A DNA stretch of 64,000 nt from Adenophora triphylla var. japonica. Taxonomy: Eukaryota > Streptophyta > Magnoliopsida > Asterales > Campanulaceae. The DNA is taken from assembly GCA_022495995.1 (NCBI GenBank), contig JAFEMH010001462.1:372001-436000 (forward strand). Reading direction: 5' to 3'. Below are positions 10,879 to 20,480 of the stretch, piece after piece. Position 1 is the stretch's first letter. Each line of letters begins with the position of its first letter. The position numbers and the translations under genes were made by a program. The notes under the pieces are model-generated. The model saw nothing but the letters and a program-made list of their open reading frames with translations. It was not told the origin of the DNA and ran no database searches.

Positions 10879-10924
10879 GAACTACGTTTTGGTCTGATTC
10901 TCCGATAGAGATACGTAGGCAGCC
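10879..10924 (+). other. GAACTACG/ACGTAGG stem motif, copy 2
   Basis: Outer stem CTACG / CGTAG. Inner TCTC / GAGA with loop CGATA. CAGCC follows. It lies 87 nt upstream of the 3' LTR of element A. Confidence 0.6.
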
Positions 10925-10997
10925 GTGCGGCACGACCATCCCAGCGTTCAGAATGATGTCTTTTCTATCGACGACACTTCTTCTTTCATAAGACCTG

Positions 10998-11011
10998 TCG
11001 CCGAGGGGCTC
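10998..11011 (+). other. Polypurine tract of element A
   Basis: TCGCCGAGGGGCTC ends directly at the 3' LTR. Element B has the almost identical TCGCCGAGGGGCTAC at the same place, so this is the likely plus-strand primer. Confidence 0.7.
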
Positions 11012-12071
11012 TGTAGACACCCCATTCTGAACTCATAATTACATGATTACACTACTCTTCATCTCTCTTTTATGTTTTGATGAAAGCATATCAGTTTCGT
11101 CATGTTTCGTTAAGTTTCTAACTAACCTCGTTAGTTTTGGACATACTGACTAACGGAATAACTGAAGAGGACAAAATGGTCATCAGACTAGTTATCTCGC
11201 ACGAGATATCATATCTCGCGCGAGATATCCCCTCGACAGGATGTGCAGAAATCACTCTCCTTCTCCGTTTCAAACTCTCTTTTTGGATAAAACCTTATCA
11301 ATTCGGGTATCCAATTAGAACTGAGTTTTGGAACCTTCCTAGGGGATTTTACCTCTCCACCTTCACCTCTCCAACCTCCTATAAATACTGGATGACTTCC
11401 AGTATTTCAGGGGTCGACAATTCTGATCCTTGATCAAGAACACACACAACACACACAATTTGTTGATTTCTTTCCATGAAAGACTCCTTCAAATCACTCA
11501 CAAACAACTCCTAAAGTTTGTTCATCAACCTTGTTGATTGACGAACATCGAAGCCCGAATCAAAGGACCAAGGCGAAGCTCCGTCCGCATCAAGATCCAA
11601 ATCAAGGATCGAGGCGAAGCTCTGTCCGTATCAAGTTTCAACTCTAAACTCGAGTCGAAACTCTATCCGAATCTCTCCTTAAAAGGTAATCATCCTTTAA
11701 ACTTTCGTTTCTCTTCTCAACCTCTCTATTGATTTTAGAGTAGTGTGATCCCATCAAAAGGATTAGCCTAGAGTCCCTTCAGTCAATGAAGGCGATCTCG
11801 AAGCATACAATCCGACATTCCTAATCAAGAAATTGATTAGGTTTTACTTGTTTTTCTTTAATTATTTTATTAAAAAGATTGAAAACCTCTCTTTTCTTTA
11901 GCAAGACCGATCTACGGATTGGGTGAAATGGATGCTTCTTAACCTACCCATTTCATAACCTAAGCCCCGAACCCAAATCTCTTTCAAAATGGTTTTCCTA
12001 TGTTTCCAAATGAATAATATAGGTGGCGACTCAAAAAGATGAAAAGATGAAATTTTTCTCACAACGCTACA
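11012..12071 (+). repeat. Element A 3' LTR
   Basis: A near-identical copy of 4391-5432 with an extra stretch of about 22 bp near 11650. The H1-H2 cassette is at 11907-11974, with one loop change in H1. The U5 primer-site-like TGGCGACTC is at 12024-12032. It is followed by the TSD GCGAC. Confidence 0.9.
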
Positions 12072-12076
12072 GCGAC

Positions 12077-12675
12077 TGATGTACTGAAGTCTTCCCATGA
12101 AGCTCTTTACTTCTGTCAGGGTTTGAGGCGGCTTCATGTCGATGATGGCCTTGATTTTCCTGGGATCGGCTTCGATACCTCTTTCTGTAACCATGTACCC
12201 CAGTACCTTGCCGCGCTTGACGCCGAAGGTGCACTTTGTCGGGTTCAACTCATGGAGTGTTTTCTGAGTCTGTTGAAGAACTTCCTCGGATCTGTCATGT
12301 CTTTGCATGTCTGATCCCTTGGAGTGGATGATCATGTCGTCGACATATACTTCGATTTCTTTGTGAATCATGTCATGGAAGAGGGTCATTGCACTCGCCG
12401 GTAAGTAGCCCCAGCATTCTTCGACCGAACGGCATGGCCGTGTAGCAGTATGTCCCCCGTGGAGTGGTGAAGGCGATCTTGGCTTGATCCTCCTCGGACA
12501 TCTTGATGCGGTTGTATCCGGCGAACCCGTCCACGAAGGACATTACTTCGAAATTTGCCGTGGTATCGACCGGCATATCGATGTTAGGCGGTGGGAAATC
12601 ATCTTTAGGGCTGGCCTTGTTGAGATCCCGGAAATCCACGCAAAGCATCGACCTTTCCGTTGGCCTTGGTGACCG
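12077..12675 (-). pseudogene. Element C reverse transcriptase (N-terminal and central part)
   Basis: Reverse transcriptase copies element RNA into DNA. Minus-strand pieces: MLCVDFRDLNKASPKDDF, VMSFVDGFAGYNRIKMSEED and AFTTPRGTYCYTAMPFG (12648-12430), then after a frameshift VYVDDMIIHSKG, the YVDD catalytic box (about 12350-12315), and CTFGVKRGKVLGYMVTERG. It ends at GRLQYISR, where element A was inserted. The continuation (FINQL...) is at 4385. A frameshift near 12400 separates the two halves. Confidence 0.85.
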
Positions 12676-14194
12676 TCACGATGTTGGAGAGCCAAGTCGG
12701 GTACTCAATCACTCGATGAAACCAACTCGGAGCATTTTCTCAATTTCTTCTTTAACTTGCAAGGACCACTCGGCTTGATCTTGCGCGGCTTCATTTGGCA
12801 GGCTTGGATTCGGGATCCGGGGGAATTTTGTGCTCCACGATTGAGGGATCGAGTCCTGGCATGTCCTGATATGACCGGCGAACACGTCAACATACTCCCG
12901 GAGGAGGCTTATCGGGGCTTCTTTTGCATCGGCGAAGAAGCGCCCACTTGTGTCTCTTTAGGCTCTTGCACCGACCCCGGGTTCACTTTGGTCATAACCT
13001 CTTCGGCGGCTTGGGCCCGGTTGTCCTCTTGGTCAACTACACGCTCGAGAACTTCTTTAATGTATTGTTCGTTTAATGTGTACGCTTCTTTATCAATTGA
13101 ATTATTAATGTCTTTTAAGTTGTTTGTTAACTTATCGGTTGTTAAAGTGGCAATGAGAGGATACTCCGAAAGGTCGACTTTTCATTAAACAAGAACGGGA
13201 ATACATGATTGGCTACAACATTATAGTCCTCCGTAAGGCCGTTGGATGACTCGGAAGGGCCCGGACTCGACAGGGGGACTCGTGAGGGTTTGAGACCGGG
13301 TTTAGGGAGATGTGGGTGCGGGCCCGGCTTGTCTTCCACTTTGCCTGGCTTGCCCTTGGTCCGGTGAAAGTTACCCAATTCTTCGTGGCATTGCTGGATG
13401 CTTGATGAGGGTGCGGGGATCGAGAGGCTTGGCTCCTGCCGTCCCTATCATGGCGATCATGCTTTGTTGTCGGAGCCCCGCCGATCAAGTTTGGCAACTC
13501 CATGACTTCATCAAACAGACTCAGAGCCGGTCCACCGAGAACGTCCTCTATGAATTCCCGGTTCCTTCGCTTTGGACTTACTGTCTCGAATGTGGCCTCG
13601 GCGGCCGATCCGAACAATGCTTTCCCGTGGAGAGTACCTTGAGTTTCTCCTCCAAGTCTGGGATTCCCTTGAATGTGTACTCATGTCGGACTGTGGTGGC
13701 GGTTGGTCCAGGTAGAGTTGTGATGTCGAGGAACGCTCCTTATTGGATTAGCTTTGAGTCCTCTCAAACGCTTGAGGTCCCGTGCTAGCCGTTCCATTCT
13801 TCCTATAGTCTTGCATCGACTATCCTGCTTCTTTCTCATCTTCATCGCGTTCACCGTCGGTCCCCTCGGTTCTGGCTGTCGGTTCATTGTCGGTCCCCTC
13901 GGTTCTGTCGGTTCCCTTGTTGGTCCCCTCGGTTCTGCTGTCGGTTCCCTTGGTGAAGTAATGAGCGAGGTCAAAGCTGTAAGGTCGGAGATTGGGTGTG
14001 CCGTCGGAGGTTCCCTTTGCGGCCGCTTGCCTTGGTGCGGGCGAGCCTTTTGTCTTCCTTGATGTCGCCCGGTGTTGGCACGTAGCCAAGCCCCCGGACC
14101 GTGGTGTGGTCCTTGACTTCAATAACTTAGTGTTGGCCTTGCAGCCTTTTGCCGAGCCCCGGCCCTAGGATGAAGTTCATGAGTTTCATCATCC
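12676..14194 (-). pseudogene. Element C linker between protease and RT
   Basis: Degenerate coding DNA upstream of the RT on the minus strand. Open segments such as 13617-13213 are Arg/Pro/His-rich and have no recognised domain. At about 13830-13960 there are direct repeats encoding TEGTD-like units (repeated GGTCCCCTCGGTTCTG on the plus strand). In Ogre elements this interval contains an intron, which cannot be confirmed here. Confidence 0.5.
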
Positions 14195-15139
14195 TCATGG
14201 CGGGAGGAATCTCGATCGTGAGACAGTGGAAGGTCCACGTTGCATATTTGGATCTTGGAGGTCTCCAGAGTGAATCCAAGCTAATGGCATGTCGTCATTA
14301 TGCTTGATTTCCAACACCGGAATGTCGTTGGTGCGGGTCCCCTCGGTGGTGACACTGTCGCCGTAGATCGTGGTTAGCTCGTTGCCTTGCATGAACTTGA
14401 GGCACCGGTGAAGGGTGGATGCCACGCCATTGATTTGATGCAGCCAGGACGCCCCAGATGGCTGTGAAAGTGATTGGAATGTCCAACACTTGGAATTCGG
14501 TGGGGATCACCCGCTTGCCGAACCGGATGTTGAGAGTAGCAACCCCGAGAACCGTACGGGAAGTAGAGTCATAGGCCTTGACAAAGTGTGGGATCAAGGC
14601 TTAAGATCGTGGGCTTGATGTCAAGCAGTCCATCATCTTGGCGGGCAAGACATTCATTCCTAACCTCCGTCTACCAACACGCTGGGAAGGCGACGCTCGT
14701 CCACTGACTGTGATATAGAGCGGCTCGTTGTGATCAGCCCCAAATTTTGGAAGGTCCAAATCTGTGAAGGTGATAATGATTCCATAGTGGATGTTGCCGA
14801 TCATCTGAATGACTTCATCTGGGGTTGCGTCCACGGGGACCATGGTACGGGCCAGGCTTTCCTCTAGCTTGAGCTTGTGAGGATAAGAGGAGGTGAGCAG
14901 AGACCAAAGGGAAATGTTCGCCCGAGTCTCGCTTGAGCCGAGTGAGGATCGGGTCCTCTTTCAAGGAATTTGCGTCTTCGGGCCGGCCGGATTGTACTCG
15001 GCTCCGTCGGCTTTTTGGTGGCCTTAGGTGGTAATGCATGGATTTGACCCGATCGGGTTAGAACGCTGACATCAGGTTTGGTCTCTTCTGAACAGGCTGC
15101 TCTGAGTTGAGCCATAGTTAGAGGAGGATTCCTCGTAGC
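14195..15139 (-). pseudogene. Element C protease module 2 and upstream linker
   Basis: Retroviral-type aspartic protease, broken. From 15139 leftward: ATRNPPLTMAQLRAACSEE, then VPVDATPDEVIQMIGNIHYG and NEPLYITVSGRASP. The active-site segment, normally DxGSxxNVLP, survives only as RRLGMNVLPAKMMD (about 14670-14640). C-terminal strands follow: AYDSTSRTVLGVATLNIRFG, KRVIPTEFQVLDIPITF and MASTLHRCLKFMQGNEL. The catalytic Asp-Thr/Ser-Gly is not preserved. A second protease-like module lies upstream at 30901-31292, which is unusual. Element B is inserted directly on the N-terminal side. Confidence 0.65.
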
Positions 15140-16627
15140 ATAGGTGTAAGTGCTCCAATTTGAGCTTGTTAGAATTTTCGTTAGAAAATTAACGAAAGTT
15201 ATAACAATTCCAACAATTCCTAACATTCCTAACTTTTCTAACAAAGTAAGGGTAAAATGGGCATTGCCATTTAAAGTTAAACCAAGAAAAGAATCTCAAA
15301 AAGCAAAAGAAATTGGAAAAATCCGAATTAAGAAAGTTGAAAAACAAAGAATCGCTTGAATTTTCTGAAAATATTCCTCCCGTCCAACGGCCTACATCAG
15401 TAGCAGATGAACAAGGCACGCGTCGAACCCTATCCGCGCGGATATGATTGACACTCACAGTGTCCTATAAATTGAACCCTCCTCTCTCAGTTTACACAAC
15501 ACAATTTGATCACAGCAACGAAACTCTGGTGAAATATAGAGAGAAAACAGTGGGAATCCCTAGATTGCCACCATTTTCTCTTGAATCTTTCCCAATCTCC
15601 CTCCAAACACAAATCCAAACACCAAACCTTGATACTCCTCAAGCCAAACACCAAATCTTGATACTCCTCAAGTCAAATTCCAAGCCTAGGAAGATAGGGT
15701 GTCACCATTGGTAAAGCCCTCCTTCTCAAAACCCTAAAATCCTCTTTTAACTTCTTGTTCATCTTGTTCTTCTTACTTGGATCTACTTGATGTCTAGTTT
15801 AACTTAATTTTTGACCCAAGATGATCATCTTGAAGTTCATCTTCATGAATGACCATCTCAAATGGTCCACATTTTAAATCTCTAGTTGATTTGTCTCTTT
15901 AATTTCATTTCTACAAAATATCCCCTTTCCCTTTGCAAAGGACATGTTTAAACCCCATAAATTCCCCAAGGATGACTTGAATATGATAACCACTTAACAA
16001 AAAGTAGTGGTATCAAGTCTAGGGAAGAAAATGGGGTGAACATAGATGCAATTCCCCCAAAAAAATCACATTTTCCCTCAAGAACATCTTGCTGTCCAGT
16101 AGCATTGTTCTGAGACCTCAGTCCATTTTCCTATTTTTTGGACCCAGTAAAACTTGGAATTGGGTGTTGACTACAAAATACTTTTTATAGCCAACATCCA
16201 GAGATTTCCAGACATATTTTTATTTTATTTTTTGAGTGAGTAAAACTCCTTTTTTCAATTTTTCTCTTAGAGGCCAGTTCATCAGCTTCTGGAAATCCAG
16301 ATTTCACATCTGAGATTTCCAGAAGGTTTTGACCCCTCAAATTACTTCAAAAATGGAAAGTTCCTTTTCAGAAACCCTATTTTGGGTGTTTTAAGCAACT
16401 TTCATTCTCGGACTTTCCCCAGATTCTGAGGTTTTGAAGCCTTTAAGTCCATTTCAAAGTCAAGGGTCAACTGCCTTCTTTCATTCTGGCAGAATTGCTT
16501 TTCAAATCCAAAAATCTTTTGAATGCCAAGACTCAATCCAAAAATCACACCAAAAATCTTGGGGATTGTTCAAAGTCTTATAAAGAGTTCCCCATTTTTG
16601 TTTTTCTCATTTTCAACTCATTTTGGT

Positions 16628-16629
<2 letters not shown>

Positions 16630-16671
<42 letters not shown>
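16630..16671 (+). repeat. (AC)n microsatellite in the B LTR
   Basis: About 20 AC units, just upstream of the H1 hairpin. The 3' LTR has the same tract at about 28081-28122. The C-type LTRs carry a shorter (CA)n tract at the equivalent spot (35290-35305 and 62814-62826). Confidence 0.9.
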
Positions 16672-16672
<1 letters not shown>

Positions 16673-16697
16673 CAAAGGATTTCAAATGTTTGGAAGA

Positions 16698-16764
16698 CTC
16701 GTTTTGCGAGGCGCGCCGGGTGCACACTAACGTCCTTCCCGACGCGTAACATGACCTCCGAACC
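16698..16764 (+). other. H1-H2 hairpin cassette and box, B 5' LTR
   Basis: H1: CTCG (16698-16701) / CGAG (16707-16710), loop TTTTG. H2: CGCGCCGGG (16712-16720) / CCCGACGCG (16738-16746), eight pairs and one C-A mismatch, loop 17 nt. The box TAACATGACCTCCGAACCC follows from 16747. The 3' LTR copy (28149-28215) has one further change in the H2 left arm. Confidence 0.65.
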
Positions 16765-16864
16765 CAAATCTCTAATCTCGGGCATTTTTCAAAGTTTTGG
16801 CCCTTAAAACAAAAATGGCGTGGCGACTCCGTTTGATTTCAAAGAAAAATCGGGTACATCACAG

Positions 16865-16882
16865 TGGCGACTCCGCTGGGGA
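16865..16882 (+). other. Primer binding site, tRNA-Arg (element B)
   Basis: TGGCGACTCCGCTGGGGA, identical to that of element A, one base after the LTR end. Confidence 0.85.
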
Positions 16883-18589
16883 AAAACAAGTTTTATCTTT
16901 TCAAAAAAAAAAGAAAAACTTTTGAGGGTCAAGCTTCCGTCCCGACATTTGAAATCCTTTGTTTTGTGTGTGTTGATTTTTGCACATTTTTCGTGTTTGT
17001 TTTGGCCGCCTCGGAAAAAAGTCAAAATTTTGACTGTCGAAATAATGTCCTTAATTGTTGGAATTTTTGTGCTTATGTGCTTATGTGTTCATTAATTTTC
17101 AAAAAAAAAAAAAGAGATTTTCAAAAAAATAGATTTTTCAAAAGAAAATTTTCAAAAAAAAAAAATCATGCATCATGCCTTTTTAAGACACATAAAAAAA
17201 AATTCCTATTTTACTCAGAAAAAGAAGATAGATCGCTGCACACTACGCGCACGTTGACCGTACACCGCACACTACGTCCCTAACCCGGAAATCCTTGTCG
17301 CGGTCCGTTTGGTCTTATTACGCCTCTGATGAGCACAGACTACCCAAACATCCCATGGAGCCTCGTGTCGACCATGCACTTGTCCGTGACACACTTTGTC
17401 CGAGACCCGGTTGGTTTTTAGTCCGGGTCCGTGTCATGCCCCGTCTGTGTATAGACCTTTCCTTTCAAGCCTTTGTCGGCATACCGACTCAATATCTTTC
17501 GGGTCCCTAATCGCCGAAGTCATGCCGGTTTTCCGCCGCAGACTTTGACCAAGATATTGACCGGCGCCTTGACTTCGGCTCGACCGGCACAAATTATACA
17601 TCGACTCCCAAGATGACACCGAGTCATCAAGGATTAACGGTTATTCCATGCCTAATTACGGCTTAACCGACGACAAGTCAAGATCAATTGCGGACATTTA
17701 TCACTCCAAATCATGCCGACTTTTGTCGAGCTCCTGACACGATCTTGACTTTCGACGCGCCTTGTCCGTAATTTACATCGAATGTTCGTTAAGACTCGAT
17801 TACCCGCCGACTTTTAGGATCGTTTTTCTTTCGGCCGGTGGGACCCGCTTGCCCTATAGGACCTCGCCCGGGCCGCCCACCCCGGGAGGTCGAAATACAT
17901 GTGGAACACGAGGGGCTTATAGACGTAGTGACGGGGCCCACCGATCCAGGAATCGAGTAGTTCACGAAAAAAAAAAAAAAGAAGAGCAATCTTTTCCAAC
18001 CGATTAGGTTAATAAAGCGTGTTTTAAGTAAACATGAACAAATAATCGCATGTTGCATGAGCCTAAGAGCCCAAACACCTACCCTCCTTCGATTCCCACC
18101 ATCTCGAACCCTCGTGTCTTTCCCCCAGCCTCCGCACAAAGCTTGGTTTCTGCACCGGGTCACCGTTTGATCGCTGGGAAGAGTCAAGCGCCTCATCGCC
18201 TTCGCCGTTTGTTTCAACTCCGGTTTCGTAATGTCTCGCATCCGCCGGTAACGAGGGGGACAACGTCACTCCGCCTCCCGGACTCCTCGTACGTAACAAC
18301 AGTGGAATCGCCTAGCAGAACGTATGAGAGTGCGACAGAAGCACACTCGAATAGCCTTATGGAGGCTATCAAGAGCCATGGCTTGGCCGCCGCCTCAACC
18401 TGCATGGCACCTTCACTGTGGAAGAAGAGGAAGACCTCAATCCCGCTCTTGGTCAACCCGACTACTCCAGGGATGCCACCACCGGCCTCCCACGGTACTA
18501 CCACTAGCCCATGCTCCTCGATCTCTAGGTCCGCCCGGCTCCCCAACCGCACCACCGGATCCGTGCACTGACGGGACGAGCCGCTTGCA
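16883..18589 (+). other. Element B leader, homologous to the C leader
   Basis: No ORF is supported. Blocks match the reverse complement of 33790-34640, for example CACACTTTGTCC...GACCC(C)GGTTGGTTTTT (17390-17420 against 34395-34430) and GAGGGGCTTATA.RCGTAGTGACG (17910-17933 against about 33930). The region after 18050 is proline-rich when translated and may be the decayed N-terminus of gag. Confidence 0.6.
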
Positions 18590-20480
18590 ATGCCTCAGCT
18601 GGGACAAAGTCGCACGGAATGCCTTCCCATGGTTGGGGATACCCCGAATGCCACAAAGCAAATTGGGATCCCTCCTCGCCTTGGGACCAATCAATCCGAC
18701 TTTCGCAAAGAACGGTTTGGAATGCCACCACAGCTTGGTTCGGGGCAACAATCAGAGCCCCTCCTCGAATGATGCTAGCTCACTCGCTCCTCACACAGCT
18801 TCCGCAAACCCATTTCTCACTCAGGGTTCAATGGGTTACCAAGCCCCCATCCCAGCCATCGAATCACCAGACCACAATATCCTCTCTGCTATGCATCCTC
18901 GCCACAACCAGCCATGCAATTCAACAACCAGGACAAAGCAGCCCGCACTTAAGCCTACTTATGGGTCTCACTCCGAAATCCAAGCCATCTGGCTACCTCA
19001 GATTCGCCTCCATCTTCCTCGCCGATTGGAAGCCAACAAAGAAGTCGCCGGATTCTATCCCTTTGCCCAAGCTCCTACCTACACTCCCTGTGGAAATTTG
19101 GGCCAAGGACAAAGTTTTCACCTATGCTCCGGATATGGTATTCCTTCCACCAATGCACCACCAACAGCTAGTCCTCTTCCTAGCTCAAATATCGGCTCAG
19201 AATTCCCGCTCCACCTTTGGATCCCCAATTGGCTTGGTTTATGGAGCAACACAAGGAAATGAAAGCACAGATTGCTGAATTGATCGCCAAAAGAACACCG
19301 CTCTTCGGCCTACGTATCCCGACTCGATTGTCCCCCGCTCACAAGTTTGTGATGCCCACTGAATTGTTTGACGGGAGTGCATGCCCTAAAACTCACTTGG
19401 ACACCTATACTTTGGCAATGAAGGCTAAGTGGATGCACAAACCAAGAATGGGCCGATTACTTTAGTCTCTCTTTGAAGTCGTGGGCTTTGAAATGGTTTT
19501 TCCGATTGCCTGAAGCTAGGGCTACTTGGGAACAAATTACCAAGTACTTTCACGTATAAGTATAAAGCCAACTTGGAATGGGAGACAAACAGAAGTTGAC
19601 TCCGCAAACAACGATGCAACGCCCTAATGAGAATATTGGGGATTTCTATAAGAGGTGGAACTTAAAGCTCAAATGAAATGGCCATTCCTCCTCCGACGAG
19701 GAGCGCTTAGACATCTTTCGCCATGCTTGAAGCCGCATTTGAGAGCTTCCCTCGCCCACTTCCCCTACGCCGACTTGCGTGCAATGGTTAATTCCGGCTA
19801 AGTTTGAAAAGGCTTACAATCGCAGCTCGACCGCCGCACTCCGCCTACGTATATCGGGCTCCTCCCTCCAACACTACTCTCACTTTCGCTAAAGGCAAAG
19901 AGGCGATCGGCTACGCGGGACAGATCAGAACAATGCCACTTCCTTTGTTCCTAAGAAGCCCGATGCATCCAGATCCCGGCTCCAAGACTTGAGAAACCTT
20001 GGGATGCCTTTAAGTGATATCTTTAGAGGATTGGTAAAAGAAGGTTTGCTCCGGCCTTTGGATAATTATCGCCCAAGAAACCCCAACGCTCCTTTGGATA
20101 CCTCCAAGCATTGTGCCTTTCATCGCACTACGGGCACTGACGGATGATTGCGTCCCCCGAAAAAGGCCATTCAAGGGTTGATTGAGCAAGGGAGGTTAGA
20201 GATGCCCGAAGGGCCTAATACTATCAATAACCCGCTCCCTAACAACATGAGTGTCAACATGATCGAGTTTGGTGGTTCAAGCCTCATGGGCATAATGGAG
20301 TTTGACTCGCCCCCGTGAGGTCGGTGAATCAGCCATCGCAGCGATGAAAGTGTTTGGATTAAGAAAGAGATTGCCAAGGAAATCCCGATGGAAAGATCTC
20401 GCAATAGCTCCCGCCTCCAAAGCGTCGAAGAATAGATGCATGGTTCAACAAAGAAAGAGCGGCTAGACCGGGGCTACCTA
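18590..20480 (+). pseudogene. Element B gag (frameshifted)
   Basis: Gag structural protein remnant. Recognisable parts: MDPQLAWFMEQHKEMKAQIA with the start of the core (LFDGSACPKTHLDTYTLAMK) at 19217-19430; then, in another frame, ADYFSLSLKSWALKWFFRLP (about 19450-19510), NENIGDFYKRWNLKLK (about 19625-19672), LGMPLSDIFRGLVKEGLLRP (about 20000-20060), and a partial knuckle CAFHRTTGTDG (about 20114-20146). The frame stops near 20320. At least four frameshifts or stops are needed to read it, so it makes no functional Gag. Longer overlapping frames (18324-19278) have no gag resemblance. Confidence 0.75.

Larger units (their letters stand above)
4391..12071 (+). mobile_element. Element A: gag-only non-autonomous LTR retrotransposon
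   Basis: A complete 7.7-kb element. LTRs 4391-5432 and 11012-12071 both run TGTAGACACC ... GCTACA. A 5-bp target duplication GCGAC flanks it (4386-4390 and 12072-12076). The primer site matches tRNA-Arg, there is a single intact gag ORF (6857-8077), and a polypurine-like GCCGAGGGGCTC precedes the 3' LTR. No protease, RT, RNase H or integrase is present, so it fits the gag-only (TR-GAG-type) class and must borrow polymerase functions. By eye the two LTRs differ at about ten bases plus one indel of about 22 bp near 11650, which suggests a fairly recent insertion. It sits inside the RT gene of element C. Confidence 0.9.
15145..16863 (+). repeat. Element B 5' LTR
   Basis: A direct repeat of 26595-28314. 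Near its start are two mutually exclusive hairpins: AATTTTC-GTTA-GAAAATT and TTTCGTTA-GAAAAT-TAACGAAA (about 15172-15200). A TATA-like CTATAAATTG lies at about 15464. A (CA)n tract is at 16630-16671, the H1-H2 cassette at 16698-16764, and the U5 primer-site-like TGGCGACTCCG at 16821-16831. Confidence 0.9.

Noticed and set aside
12757..13188. Plus-strand ORF of 143 residues opposite the RT linker
   Set aside because: No domain; it overlaps minus-strand coding that fits element C and ends at a random stop.
17762..18571. ORFs on both strands in the B leader
   Set aside because: The region aligns with the untranslated leader of element C. The frames are not shared between the two, so they are not conserved proteins.
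18324..19278. Long overlapping ORFs of 312 and 219 residues in element B
   Set aside because: Both are out of frame with the recognisable gag core, which starts in another frame at 19217. Composition is Pro/Ser/His-rich with no domain.
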